From assembly GCF_005930355.1 (NCBI RefSeq), contig NZ_VDBO01000015.1:39145-103144 (forward strand): a DNA stretch of 64,000 nt, in the 5' to 3' direction. Made by a program: the position numbers and the translations under genes. This document shows, in pieces, positions 27,806 through 37,566 of this stretch (its first letter is position 1; every line of letters begins with the position of its first letter). The notes beneath the pieces were generated by a model. It did not search any database, was not told where the DNA came from, and worked only from the letters and a program-made list of their open reading frames with translations. The stretch is from Paenibacillus sinopodophylli. Its GTDB lineage: Bacteria; Bacillota; Bacilli; Paenibacillales; Paenibacillaceae.

Positions 27806-27915
27806 AGAGCGGATGATGATGGATAATTTTATGTCTATTCACTCATAAAATCGGCGGGCCTATGTGATTTTTATTAATCTCATCCTTTACCTGTACGATC
27901 TTATGATTTGCATTT

Positions 27916-29511
27916 TCATCTTGGCGCGACTCTTATTATGTTTTTCGGAGCATGGCCAAAGCGTTTTCTGAAGAGACGGTTGAAATAGAAGGGGTCAGGT
28001 ATGCCAACCTCGATCGCAACCTGCTTAACCAGATATTTCCCTGATAGCAGCATCTCGTAAGCCTTGTTCATCCGAATTTCATTCAACCGGGTCAGAATAC
28101 TGCTTCCCGTCTCGGCTTTGAATAGTTGACAAAGATAAGGCTCTGAGAGGGCCACATAAGCGGCTACATCTGATATGGACACTCTATCCGCATAATGTTT
28201 TTCCAAATAGGCCATCGCTCGACGTATTTCTTCACGCAGCGCAGCGGTATGAGAGCCCTTCCCGATTGAACCTAGAATCTCATCTGACATCTCCTTAATG
28301 AGGAGCTTTAAGCTGGAATCCGAGTCCGCTTCTTCAATCTTTTCGATCCAACACTTTTCATTCCATGTCGTATCATTCTGCAAAGCGATTACATTCGAGA
28401 GCCCCCATATGCCTCCTGCTAATATTCGTTTAAGTGATTTCGAATGAATGCCATGCTTAGCCGCAATTTCAATTAATACAAAAGCACTTTCCACCCAAAG
28501 CTCGATGGCACCTCCGCCGAAGCCGCGCAAGCTCTCCTTCAGCTTCGTTTCCGCCGCTCGAAACCCTTCGTCTGTATCCACCGCAACCTCCTGATTCGAA
28601 TGATAGCCTTCCTTGTACGCAGCATAAAAGCGGAGCTCCTCCGCCTTTTTATTTCGATTCATTTGCTGGGTGAGGCTCTCGAATGACGTGGCTACTTGTC
28701 CATAAATCACATTAATAGTCAGTCCATAATACATTTCGGACAGCTTGAGCATACGCTGCGCAATTTCTTCGGGATCGACGATATTCGGAACAAATGGCGT
28801 GGCCGCAATTAAGCTGTAACGGTTCGAATGCGTATGGAATACAAACAAAAATAACTTTTTAGGAAATAACCCTTCAGCAAGCTTTTCCAATGTTTCATGG
28901 AAATCGATTGTCTGATTAGTGGGAAGGTCACCCTCTTGCATATAGAAGGAGAAGGTATAACAGCATGATCCGTCAACAATAGCGGCTGTTCTCTGCTCCT
29001 CTTGATTGAATAGACTAAGATTTACATGTTCTGTAACACCTTGCTCAATCTGTTCCAACAGATCATAGAGCCGCTCGATCTCTCCATTGACTTGTTCATT
29101 AATTACCAGTCGGGCTTTCACATCTCCTTTTTTCCCATCCAGCTTCACAGCAATCTCTTCAAGGGTCTGCATAAAGGTTTCCGTCTTCAGCGTAAGCTTG
29201 AGCATATAATCATGGGCGCCGAACTTGAGTGCTTCTCGCACTAAATCGAAATCATTGTAATTGCTCAGCACAAGAACCTCACCTTTAAAGCCGCCCGCCA
29301 TTAAGTTTTTTATGAGCTTGAGACCGTCCATTTCCGCCATTTTGATGTCGGTGATCACGATATCCGCATTCGTTCTTCTGACCAATTCGATTGCCGACAC
29401 GCCGCTTGCGGCAGAACCTGCATACTCAAACCGACTATCCTCCCATTTGATAATAGTCTTAACAGCATGGCGAACGATCATCTCATCATCTACAATAATG
29501 ACTTTATACAT
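27916..29511 (-). CDS. Response regulator, AraC type (YesN-like), block D
   Basis: A 531-aa regulator. Asp55 of the receiver lies in IVITDIKMAE, with YMLKL in place of the usual YLxKP, so the conserved Lys is kept but the following Pro is not. A long middle domain and the C-terminal AraC helix-turn-helix pair follow (VALSEPYLCQLFKAETG; EVGIPDPFYFNRLFRKRFG). It overlaps the kinase gene by 8 nt. It is the best candidate to bind the box shared by 23442-23478, 26074-26110 and 27769-27805, because it is the only regulator inside this locus. Confidence 0.92.
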   Translation of the reverse strand: MYKVIIVDDEMIVRHAVKTIIKWEDSRFEYAGSAASGVSAIELVRRTNADIVITDIKMAEMDGLKLIKNLMAGGFKGEVLVLSNYNDFDLVREALKFGAHDYMLKLTLKTETFMQTLEEIAVKLDGKKGDVKARLVINEQVNGEIERLYDLLEQIEQGVTEHVNLSLFNQEEQRTAAIVDGSCCYTFSFYMQEGDLPTNQTIDFHETLEKLAEGLFPKKLFLFVFHTHSNRYSLIAATPFVPNIVDPEEIAQRMLKLSEMYYGLTINVIYGQVATSFESLTQQMNRNKKAEELRFYAAYKEGYHSNQEVAVDTDEGFRAAETKLKESLRGFGGGAIELWVESAFVLIEIAAKHGIHSKSLKRILAGGIWGLSNVIALQNDTTWNEKCWIEKIEEADSDSSLKLLIKEMSDEILGSIGKGSHTAALREEIRRAMAYLEKHYADRVSISDVAAYVALSEPYLCQLFKAETGSSILTRLNEIRMNKAYEMLLSGKYLVKQVAIEVGIPDPFYFNRLFRKRFGHAPKNIIRVAPR

Positions 29512-31306
29512 GTCCTTCTCCTTCTTTCATCTTCATTGGCAATCTGATTAAGGTCTCCGTCCCAAGATCCGGCTCGCTCCATGTTTCGATTCCGTACTGC
29601 TTTCCGACATGCAAGCGTATTCTCTCATCCACATTGCTCATCCCAATACCAGACAGCTTGTCATGGGAATACTTTCTTTGCTGCACCTTTGCCATATCAA
29701 AGCCTTTTCCATTATCCGAAATTTTAAACAAAAGCATGCCATCGCTAATCGAGCCCTCTACGCTAATATGGACTCTGCGCCCTTCCCCGCTTCCCGCATG
29801 CAGAATGGAGTTCTCCACAATCGGCTGTAGAATGAACCGTGGGACGAGGCAGCGATAGAGCTGATCATCCTTCATGCTGCATACTAATTTAAAGGAGTCG
29901 CCGTATCTGATCCGTTGAATAACTGCATAATGCAGTACATTTCCAATTTCCTTATCCAAGGTAATCATTTCTTCCGTGTCCAGAATCGTATTGCGAAGCA
30001 ATTCAGACAACGAAGCGATCCCCTCTTCTACGATTTCGTTCCCGCTCATCATCGCACTCCATTTCAAGGAGTTTAACGTGTTGAAAAGAAAATGAGGGTT
30101 AATTTGGGCTTGAAGCATCTTAAGCTCTGCATCTCTCTTCGCCTGCTGCTCTTCCTCCACCTGATAAATCAACGATTTGAGCCGGTCTACCATTTGGTCG
30201 ATCGTCCCAGCAAGCTTCCCCATTTCATCCGGGTGGGTCGCTCCCAGCCTAGTCTCTAATCTGCCAAGCTTAATTTGCTTCGCGTACTGCAGCAAATCGC
30301 GCATCGGCCTATTAATACTGCGATAAATCCACAGGGCTAGCGATCCGGCCAGTAGAAGAATGAACAAACAAATATAAATAATATTTTCTCTAATGACAGA
30401 TAGCTCCGAAATAATATACGAATGTGGAATTAGCCCGATCATATACCAGTCTGCTGACCGGATATAGGCACTGCCGACAAGCACTCTTTTGCCATCGATA
30501 GTTGCATAAAAGGTTTGGGTAGCGGGGTTGGAGATAAGTGTACCGAACACTTCCTGTTGGTTGTAGAGTTGTCCATGGGGAATGGAAGCGGATACAGAAG
30601 AGACTACGATTCCCCTATTATCCGTAATATAGACCCTTCCTCCTGCTCCGAGATCCACATGCTCGAAGGTATTGCGTGAGAAAACTTTCTCGTCAATTAC
30701 GATAATAAGGTACCCTAATCTTTCATTCAAATTATCTTGCGAATAGATAATGCGGCTCAAAGCAATTTTGTTCGAGCCTCGATTGGAATGCATATAGGTC
30801 CACTTGATATTGCCCGCCGTACCCGCTATGCCCTGGAGAGCGTCATCGATTTGGTTATCTGGATACCATTCAAATCCCAAATCAAAGAAACTTTTCTCCT
30901 CCTTTGTAAGAATGACGACGTTGGAAATATTGCTTAGCCGGAACACTTGCTCACCCAAAGCGTCTTTGATGTTGGTCTGCAAGCCATTTTGCTCGAAATC
31001 AGTCATGCTTTTCACATTTTGAAGCCCGTTCTGTATGAGACTATTTATAATAATCGATTCGCTGAGCGTCTCGTATTGCTCAAGCTCTCTTGATGCGTTA
31101 TTGGCTGTTCCGTCTAGGACCTGCAAGGTAGATGTACTTAATTTCTCCGAAATGGACGTCTCATATCTAATGTTCGAGTATAGAGCAACAGAGACGACAG
31201 GCAAGAGAGAGGTAATCAGAAAGGCAATTAACAAGCGATGTTTAATGGATAATCTCCGTAAAAATGTAGCATCCTGCATACTTCTCAGCTTAAAACTCCC
31301 GCTCAT
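29504..31306 (-). CDS. Sensor histidine kinase (YesM-like), block D
   Basis: A membrane kinase of about 600 aa. TM1 is at about residues 23-44; an extracellular Cache-like sensor, TM2 (YICLFILLLAGSLALWIY) and HAMP follow. The His box is QINPHFLFNTLNSLKW, and the ATPase has PIVENSILHAG and DNGKGF. The frame opens at a GTG (31321) that overlaps its own GGGAG, so I prefer the ATG at 31306. It pairs with the regulator that it overlaps. The 316-bp stretch 31322-31638 upstream carries no gene; presumably it holds this promoter, but no clear one was found. Confidence 0.9.
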   Translation of the reverse strand: MSGSFKLRSMQDATFLRRLSIKHRLLIAFLITSLLPVVSVALYSNIRYETSISEKLSTSTLQVLDGTANNASRELEQYETLSESIIINSLIQNGLQNVKSMTDFEQNGLQTNIKDALGEQVFRLSNISNVVILTKEEKSFFDLGFEWYPDNQIDDALQGIAGTAGNIKWTYMHSNRGSNKIALSRIIYSQDNLNERLGYLIIVIDEKVFSRNTFEHVDLGAGGRVYITDNRGIVVSSVSASIPHGQLYNQQEVFGTLISNPATQTFYATIDGKRVLVGSAYIRSADWYMIGLIPHSYIISELSVIRENIIYICLFILLLAGSLALWIYRSINRPMRDLLQYAKQIKLGRLETRLGATHPDEMGKLAGTIDQMVDRLKSLIYQVEEEQQAKRDAELKMLQAQINPHFLFNTLNSLKWSAMMSGNEIVEEGIASLSELLRNTILDTEEMITLDKEIGNVLHYAVIQRIRYGDSFKLVCSMKDDQLYRCLVPRFILQPIVENSILHAGSGEGRRVHISVEGSISDGMLLFKISDNGKGFDMAKVQQRKYSHDKLSGIGMSNVDERIRLHVGKQYGIETWSEPDLGTETLIRLPMKMKEGEGHV

Positions 31307-31653
31307 CCATGCACCGCCCACTCCCTACACCTATTAAGTATCCGTTAATGAATAACTCTATATTAAGTGGAAATGAATAATCAGTCTACATTGCGACAGC
31401 CATTATGTCGTACGATTCGGAAAATACGTGATTAAAACACGCGCTGGAGAGGGCAAACGTCAGCGTTAACGCTGTAAAGCCTGCTATCAAACCTAACGCA
31501 GAAGTATAGTGAAGGGGCTTGCTTCGAGGCAGCTCTTATTTTTGTTCACTCAACTAAATGGCAGAATAGATCTAAGATGTGGTATAACATATCTGTAAGA
31601 TAATGGACTGAATTATTATAGAATTTGAACGGATAGAGGTGGCGATCCTACTA

Positions 31654-31971
31654 ATGAAAAGGAAAATAATTGGTGGGATAATCATGTTAACTGGCACCAT
31701 GATTTCATTAGCGATTTTAATTGCTGCTGCTTCTTATGCACCAAGTATCACTACCTGGCAAGGTTCAAAGTTTTGGTTTACCATTTTTGGAACAAATGAT
31801 TTTGGAAACGAAGTAGTAGTAGAAAGTTTATTTCTTGGTCTTCCTTTTATTATGGGTATTGTTTTGTTTATTCTAGGATTGATCCAAGCCGCTCTCTTTC
31901 TCTCCGACCACCTGGGCCTGACGTGCTTAAGCCGGGTGACACAAGACCAGCCCTGCATAACGGTGCAATGA
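31654..31971 (+). CDS. Small two-helix membrane protein, 3' end probably replaced
   Basis: A protein of 105 aa from the ATG at 31654 (a GTG at 31639 overlaps the GAGG and is less likely). Two hydrophobic helices, about residues 5-26 and 61-82, flank a short outside loop. No family was recognised. After FILGLIQ the composition changes abruptly: from about 31888 the DNA becomes GC-rich and the tail LTCLSRVTQDQPC has no membrane or charged-end character. It looks as if the native C-terminus was cut by the junction with the next gene's DNA. Confidence 0.5.
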   Translation: MKRKIIGGIIMLTGTMISLAILIAAASYAPSITTWQGSKFWFTIFGTNDFGNEVVVESLFLGLPFIMGIVLFILGLIQAALFLSDHLGLTCLSRVTQDQPCITVQ

Positions 31972-32032
31972 AAGTCGGATGCGTCTTCGCGCTTCCTGTT
32001 ATTCTGTTCACGAGAGGAGGTCTGAAGCACAT

Positions 32033-32923
32033 ATGGATTCGCTGAAGCACATGAACGCCGCGCTGGCATACATCGAAGCGCGGCTCGCAGACGACATCGA
32101 CATGACCGAGGCGGCGCGGATCGCGCTTTGCTCGGAGTATCACTTCACTCGGATGTTCTCGTTCCTGGCGGGCATTCCGCTGTCCGAGTACGTCCGGCGC
32201 AGAAGGCTGACGCGCGCCGCGGCAGAGCTGCGGCAAAGCGACGCCAAGGTGATCGATATCGCCCTGAAGTACGGATATTCGTCGCCGGACGCGTTTGCGC
32301 GGGCATTCCAGCAATTGCACGACGCGACGCCATCCGAAGCCAGGAGGCCGGGCGCGATGCTGAAAGCTTATCCGCCGATGGCCTTCCGATTAACGATACA
32401 GGGAGGAAGCGAGATGAACTATCGGATCGTGGAAAAGGAAGCGTTCCGCATCGTCGGCTACAGCAAGCGGGTGCCGATCGTATTCGATGGTGTGAACCCG
32501 TACATCGCGGCGATGTGGAATTCGCTGGACGAGGAGGAGTTCGTACGCTTGGAACGGCTGTCTGACGTCGAGCCGGCGGGACTCGTCAGCGCGTCGGCGA
32601 ACTTCTCCGAGGGACGCATGGAGAAGCAAGGCGAGTTCGACTATTATATCGGTGCCGCGACGACGAATCCCTGCCCTGAGCGGTTCGCGGCGCTGGAGGT
32701 GGCGGCGACGACGTGGGCGTTGTTCGAAGCGGTCGGTCCGTTCCCGGAAGCGCTGCAATCGGTATGGGGGCGTATTTATTCGGAGTGGTTCCCGACAACC
32801 GGCTACCAGCTGGCGCCGGGGCCGGAGATGCTGCGGAACGTGAGCAAGGACACGAGCTCGCCGGCGTTCCGTAGCGAGATCTGGATCCCGGTAAAGAAGC
32901 GAGCGAGCGAATGGGAAGCGTAA
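32033..32923 (+). CDS. AraC-family regulator with GyrI-like effector-binding domain
   Basis: A 297-aa regulator. An N-terminal AraC DNA-binding pair (residues about 5-105: ALCSEYHFTRMFSFLAG and KYGYSSPDAFARAFQQLH) is followed by an AraC_E_bind/GyrI-like domain (about 125-295) that binds small molecules in this family. GAGAGGAGG lies 12 nt before the ATG at 32033; the frame is open to 31979. The gene is visibly richer in G and C at third positions than its neighbours, which suggests recent transfer. It is a single gene with its own terminator; the target is unknown. Confidence 0.88.
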   Translation: MDSLKHMNAALAYIEARLADDIDMTEAARIALCSEYHFTRMFSFLAGIPLSEYVRRRRLTRAAAELRQSDAKVIDIALKYGYSSPDAFARAFQQLHDATPSEARRPGAMLKAYPPMAFRLTIQGGSEMNYRIVEKEAFRIVGYSKRVPIVFDGVNPYIAAMWNSLDEEEFVRLERLSDVEPAGLVSASANFSEGRMEKQGEFDYYIGAATTNPCPERFAALEVAATTWALFEAVGPFPEALQSVWGRIYSEWFPTTGYQLAPGPEMLRNVSKDTSSPAFRSEIWIPVKKRASEWEA

Positions 32924-32937
32924 TGGGCAGGGCAATG

Positions 32938-32966
32938 GAGAGCTGTTTCGCGACAGCTCTCTTTTT
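32938..32966 (+). terminator. Terminator of the AraC/GyrI-like gene
   Basis: A perfect 9-bp stem (GAGAGCTGT / ACAGCTCTC) with a TTCGCG loop and five T starts 14 bp after the stop. Confidence 0.92.
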
Positions 32967-33148
32967 GGCTTTATAACGCAACGATGCTGTGTTGTATTAC
33001 GAAAAGAGATGGAAGTGGTGGATGAACTTTAACATGGAAAACTAGGAACCAGAGATTTCATCATCATATTCATGCCCCAGCATTAGGCAGTTATAGTGAT
33101 TCACAATCCAATGAGATAATCAATATTCATTCAGAAATACCCTAAGCG

Positions 33149-33177
33149 ATTGAACTAACGAAGAATGTTAGTTCAAT
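33149..33177. repeat. 11-bp perfect palindromic hairpin, repeat-like
   Basis: ATTGAACTAAC and GTTAGTTCAAT flank 7 nt. The arm GGTTAGTTCAAT recurs at 61066-61077 beside another GC-rich hairpin, so this may be a dispersed repeat or a mobile-element scar. The gap 32924-33364 holds only hairpins; no gene was seen. Confidence 0.5.
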
Positions 33178-33189
33178 AAGAATCAAGGA

Positions 33190-33219
33190 CGAGGCTGCCG
33201 ACACGAATCGGCAGTCTCG
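33190..33219. terminator. GC-rich hairpin
   Basis: A 12-bp stem (CGAGGCTGCCGA / TCGGCAGTCTCG, one G-T mismatch) with a 6-nt loop, directly after the palindrome at 33149. Its T run is weak. It may be part of the same repeat unit rather than a terminator. Confidence 0.45.
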
Positions 33220-33313
33220 TTGAAGTAACGAGTACGATATTTAAATTAACCGCCTTTTCAAAGGGCGATTTTCTTTAGGGCTAAAAACAAAATTAAAGTT
33301 TAACATAGCCTTT

Positions 33314-33354
33314 AAAAAAAGGGCCATCCTGAATTTATCATCAGGACGACCCTT
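33314..33354 (-). terminator. Terminator of the chemoreceptor gene
   Basis: On the minus strand a 14-bp stem with G-U pairs (AAGGGTCGTCCTGA / TCAGGATGGCCCTT) is followed by a T run, just after the stop at 33365. Confidence 0.85.
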
Positions 33355-33364
33355 AAATAATCCG

Positions 33365-35473
33365 CTATATTTTAAATTGCGACAGCTTCTCCAGCAATTC
33401 TTGAACCATGTTGCTCAGCGCCTCCGCCGAAGCGGAGATTTCCTCCATGGAAGCAAGCTGCTCCTCCGATGCCGCAGCAACGCTTTGTGATTCCGAGGAC
33501 GCCTCCGATGCAAGGTCAGCCAGTTGTGAAACGCTCGCAGAAACTTGCTCCGTGCTGGCTGTCATTTGCTGCGCCGCAGCGGATACCTCTTGAATCTGAC
33601 CATTAACCTGCGACATTTCCGTTAGAATGGAAGTGAACAATTGGCCGCTGTCCGCCACGCTCTTCACGCCCTGCTGTACTTTCTCATTGCCTGCTGCCAT
33701 CGTTAATGCCGCTTTATTCGTGTCTCCCCGCACATCCTCAACCAAGTCGGTTACCTGCTCGGCAGCTTTTTTGGTTTGCTCTGCGAGCTTGCGGATTTCT
33801 GCGGCCACAACGGCGAACCCTCTTCCATGCTCGCCTACTCTGGAGGCTTCGATTGCCGCATTCAGGGCAAGCAGATTCGTTTGCGTGCTTATGTTCGAAA
33901 TCATATCAATCATGCCGCCGATCTGATCTGACCGCTCACCTAAACGGTCAATTGCTCTTCCCGTTTCTGCTACCGACATTTGCAGCTCATCCATTAGATG
34001 TATAGCTGATTGAAGCTGGGCGCTGCCCGCTCTTGTCTGCTCAGCTACCTCCTCCGCGGATGACGAGACCGATGCTGAAGAATCTGCAATCCGCTGCACG
34101 CCTACTGTCATTTCACCCATCGCCTGTGATGCTTCCGACGCATAGCTATGCTGGCTTTGCGCCCCTTCAGCTACATGGCCAATCGACATTGCAATCGTCT
34201 CAGAAGCCTTACCAGTCTGCTCCGCACTAGCGGTTAGCTGTTCCGAAGTCGCGCCGACCGCCATGGATAAATCGGATACGAGCAGGAACATCCCGCGAAG
34301 CTTGCTCGTCATTTCGTTGAAATGTCCGCCCATAATGCCGAACTCGTCGCCTGTCCGAATGTGAAGCTGCTGCGTTAAGTCTCCTTGCGACATAAGCTGA
34401 AGCTTGCTCGACAGCACTCGGAGCGGCTTGATGACCATGCTCCAAATGAGGAATGCCATAATGCCTGCCAAAACCAGCATGGCAGCAACTGCTGTCCATA
34501 TAGCAGTAAATTTCGCATCATTATATTCAGCGAAAATAATATCCTTTGAAACCGCCGACTGCGTATACCAAACCTGCTCACTGCCCGGCATTAGAACCGG
34601 TTCGAATACACGGAGTACAGTGATGCCTTTGGAATTCGAAGTAAAGTCTTTGTAGTTGGTACCACTCTTTACTTGTTCCCATAATTTCTGCTTCTCGGGA
34701 TTATCCCCGTATGATTGTAGAATCGAATCCGGATCATTCGGATTGGCTGCGTACAGGCCGGCGGCTGTAACTAACGAAACATAACCGCCTAATGGTTTGT
34801 GCTTCGCAGCTTCCTCCTGCAGCTGGGCAAGCGATAAATCGATGCCTACTATGCCGAGAAACGTACCCTTTTCATCCAAGATCGGGTGGACAATCGACAT
34901 TAGCTCCGTTTGTACGCCTCCCGCCTCATAGCTGTAAGGTTCAATATAGGAAAGCTTCTTGCTCGCTTTTGGAATGAGATAATAATCACCAGCTCCCGGC
35001 GTCTCATAATCCTTCAACGGCTCAGCAGCCACCTTATCCCCATCGTGAATGAGGTATGGTACGAATCTGCCGGAAGCATCGTCATACACCGCTTTGCTTT
35101 GATTATCCTGATCGCTTTGATCGAATGCATTCGGCTCCCACAGTGTATAGAGACCGAACACATCCGAACGCTCCTGCAGCATTCGACTCATAATGGAAAT
35201 GACATCCTCCCGTGAGAGTTGGCCGTTGCCTCTTGTCTCAAGCAGCGTCGTCGACAGCGTTTGCAAGGCTGCTTCTAACTCCGTCATCTTGTTCTCTAGT
35301 TTTGTAGCGTAATCCATGCCAGCCTTCTCGGCCTCAAGCTCCCCTTTATTCATACTTAATGACCTTACCTGCTGTAGATTAATCAGCAATATCGAACCCA
35401 GCACCAAGGCAGTTACTAATCCGACCACCGTTATAAATTTGAATGTCAAAGATAGCTTTCGAAATACGCTCAT
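33365..35473 (-). CDS. Methyl-accepting chemotaxis protein (dCache, HAMP, MA)
   Basis: A 702-aa chemoreceptor. TM1 at about residues 10-32 and TM2 near 330-352 (FTAIWTAVAAMLVLAGIMAFLIW) enclose a large dCache sensor with the typical GIVGIDLSLAQLQ. HAMP follows, then the signalling domain whose hairpin tip reads NLLALNAAIEASRVGEHGRGFAVVA (conserved tip and GRGFAVVA). The start at 35473 is preceded by GGTGGGG; an in-frame ATG at 35491 lacks a ribosome binding site. It is monocistronic. Such receptors of the YesMN neighbourhood may steer cells towards sugars, but the ligand is unknown. Confidence 0.95.
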   Translation of the reverse strand: MSVFRKLSLTFKFITVVGLVTALVLGSILLINLQQVRSLSMNKGELEAEKAGMDYATKLENKMTELEAALQTLSTTLLETRGNGQLSREDVISIMSRMLQERSDVFGLYTLWEPNAFDQSDQDNQSKAVYDDASGRFVPYLIHDGDKVAAEPLKDYETPGAGDYYLIPKASKKLSYIEPYSYEAGGVQTELMSIVHPILDEKGTFLGIVGIDLSLAQLQEEAAKHKPLGGYVSLVTAAGLYAANPNDPDSILQSYGDNPEKQKLWEQVKSGTNYKDFTSNSKGITVLRVFEPVLMPGSEQVWYTQSAVSKDIIFAEYNDAKFTAIWTAVAAMLVLAGIMAFLIWSMVIKPLRVLSSKLQLMSQGDLTQQLHIRTGDEFGIMGGHFNEMTSKLRGMFLLVSDLSMAVGATSEQLTASAEQTGKASETIAMSIGHVAEGAQSQHSYASEASQAMGEMTVGVQRIADSSASVSSSAEEVAEQTRAGSAQLQSAIHLMDELQMSVAETGRAIDRLGERSDQIGGMIDMISNISTQTNLLALNAAIEASRVGEHGRGFAVVAAEIRKLAEQTKKAAEQVTDLVEDVRGDTNKAALTMAAGNEKVQQGVKSVADSGQLFTSILTEMSQVNGQIQEVSAAAQQMTASTEQVSASVSQLADLASEASSESQSVAAASEEQLASMEEISASAEALSNMVQELLEKLSQFKI

Positions 35474-35722
35474 ATGTTCAACCCCACCCATTGTAATAAG
35501 ACATTAATCGACAAAAATCGACCAAAACATAATAGACATTTATACTTGATAAAAATATATTTTCATAGCTGTCAGCCCTAGCCATTTTCCTTTAACATAC
35601 AAAAAAAATGGCACCCTCTCGAATGGGTTATCGCCCAGTTACTGCTAACAAGCAGCTTAATGAGGTTATAAATTAAGGGTATATATGGTAAAATTAAGGA
35701 AACGTATAAGGTTGGTGAAGTT

Positions 35723-36259
35723 TTGGACAGAGAATGGTTAGCAAATAAGATTTACGAAACAGCACACTTAACAGGAAGCTTTAAATTAAGGTCTGGAAAC
35801 GTATCAAATGATTATTTTGATAAATATCTATTTGAGTCCAATCCTGTTTTACTTAACGAGATAGCTGAGCATCTATCCAAGCTAATTCCTTCAGGTACTG
35901 AGGTTATAGCGGGACTTGAAATGGGCGGAATTCCAGTCGCAACAGCACTATCATTAAAGTCTGGAATCCCTGTGGCATTCGTTCGTAAAAAAGCAAAAGA
36001 ATATGGTACATGCAAGCTTGCAGAAGGTATTGACGTAAATGGGAAAACGGTTTGTATTATTGAAGATGTCGTCACAACAGGAGGACAGATTTTGCTGAGT
36101 GCGGCAGACTTGCGAAACGCTGGAGCAAATGTTGTGAGCGTCCTTTGTGTGATTGAGAGGGAACCGCAGGGAAGAGACAACCTGGAAAGTGATGGTCTGA
36201 GTTTCTTCTCTTTGTTCAAGATGGAGGAACTCCTTGAAACTCAATTGAAAAGCAATTAA
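35723..36259 (+). CDS. pyrE: Orotate phosphoribosyltransferase, orphan copy
   Basis: A 178-aa type I phosphoribosyltransferase that makes OMP from orotate and PRPP in pyrimidine synthesis. The PRPP-binding loop is VCIIEDVVTTGGQI (about residues 109-122); FKLRSG near the N-terminus, FDKY and FVRKKAKEYGT are typical OPRT motifs. The start is TTG at 35723 with only a weak ribosome binding site (GGTGAAG). No other pyr gene is near, so it is an orphan or second copy; the genome's main pyrE would be expected in the pyr operon. Its low-GC wording differs from the GC-richer neighbours. Confidence 0.85.
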   Translation: MDREWLANKIYETAHLTGSFKLRSGNVSNDYFDKYLFESNPVLLNEIAEHLSKLIPSGTEVIAGLEMGGIPVATALSLKSGIPVAFVRKKAKEYGTCKLAEGIDVNGKTVCIIEDVVTTGGQILLSAADLRNAGANVVSVLCVIEREPQGRDNLESDGLSFFSLFKMEELLETQLKSN

Positions 36260-36654
36260 TTTGGATTTATTGCAAATATGAGTGGTTTAGAAGAATTTCA
36301 TTAATGGAGCTAACGGGCAGTAGGTTAACGTCATGCCCAAATAACATGAATATGAATGAAAAATTTGATAACAGCTGGGATCCTCTCAGGTGGGTTATGA
36401 TGCTGATACCCAGCAAATCTCAGGGGTCATTGACGGTTCTGACATCAAATTCGGAGTCGGCGAAATCCCAGTCCGAGACTTCGATGACCGCGAAGAGCTA
36501 AGTGAATAATTAATAGTTGATATTTTTCCTCATACTAAGACGTTATCTACTTATACAGCTAACATGAAATTCTAGCCCAGCAATACGACAGCAGCCAACG
36601 TATTACGTTCGGTTGCTTTTTTAGAACTAACACTATTTTATGGAGGATGTGCTA
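36260..36654 (+). other. Gene-free gap with a possible coding remnant
   Basis: No intact gene is seen. Between about 36384 and 36510 one frame reads GYDADTQQISGVIDGSD and ends EELSE then stop, without a start; it vaguely resembles a stalk-type or copper-amine-oxidase N-terminal fold. A 66-codon frame at 36304 has no ribosome binding site and is probably chance. Confidence 0.3.
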
Positions 36655-37452
36655 ATGATGCAACCGGAGCCGTCACTGGAGGTAATCAAACAATTATTTT
36701 CGAACGCAGGTTTGGAAAGACACTGGGAGAAATATAAACAATTAGTGAAGCCTGGATTCTTCTTAGAGCCAACTATAACACCAGAAGATCAAATCCCTAT
36801 CGGAAAAAGTAAAATTGGGGGGAGACCTGATATCCCTATGGGATTTAAGTGGCCCGACTGGGAAGGGCATCCAATGAGTTTTATAGCACAAATAAATGTA
36901 GAGGAATTTCCTATATCTTCGATAGATCCGAATTATCCTACCAATGGAATTTTTCATTTTTTTTATCCTTGTGATGACGATGTGCTCTTCTCTCATGAAT
37001 TTTTATATGACACTTTTCCAAAAGATCAAAACGTGGTGCTATACACATCTAATATATCGGATCTGATACGATTTCAGGCAGGCCCGGATATTATTTCATT
37101 TTCGAGTTGCTTAATGAATTTTAAGTTTGAAAACACGATTCCGGATCACTCACTTATTACTGAAAAACGTTTATTTAACAACGACGAAGATGCATATGTC
37201 CTCTACGAGAACTTCTGTTCATCGTATTATGAGATGTGCCAGCATGATATTGGGTTCCGTTTTTTAGGTTATATAAATGGGTTACAGTATGGCTCTCAAG
37301 ATGCTGATACTGAATTACTTTTTCAGGCAGATACCAATGATGAAATAGGAATGCACTGGGATTTATCAGGATTACTATATTTTTATATTACAAAGGAAGA
37401 TATGCTGAATAGAAATTTTGATGAAGTGTTTACTGATCTTGTTGGTACTTAG
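36655..37452 (+). CDS. DUF1963 (YwqG-like) protein
   Basis: A 265-aa cytoplasmic protein. The pattern SKIGGRPDIPMGFKWP followed by FIAQINVEEFP, then a late AGPDIISF, GYINGLQY and DTNDEIGMHW, matches the YwqG/DUF1963 family. Its function is not established; members are often linked to toxin-immunity or stress loci. GGAGG lies 8 nt before the ATG at 36655; an in-frame ATG at 36640 overlaps that site. It stands alone. Confidence 0.85.
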   Translation: MMQPEPSLEVIKQLFSNAGLERHWEKYKQLVKPGFFLEPTITPEDQIPIGKSKIGGRPDIPMGFKWPDWEGHPMSFIAQINVEEFPISSIDPNYPTNGIFHFFYPCDDDVLFSHEFLYDTFPKDQNVVLYTSNISDLIRFQAGPDIISFSSCLMNFKFENTIPDHSLITEKRLFNNDEDAYVLYENFCSSYYEMCQHDIGFRFLGYINGLQYGSQDADTELLFQADTNDEIGMHWDLSGLLYFYITKEDMLNRNFDEVFTDLVGT

Positions 37453-37566
37453 TAGCGGCGCATAAAATCCCCTCTCTAAGCTGCTTCACCGTTCGACAAA
37501 TAAAAGACTGGCCGCGACGTCATTACGTTGACATACTGGACCAGCCTTTATTAACGTGCTCTCGTA

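Noticed and set aside
36304..36501. A 66-codon gene
   Set aside because: No ribosome binding site and no known motif.
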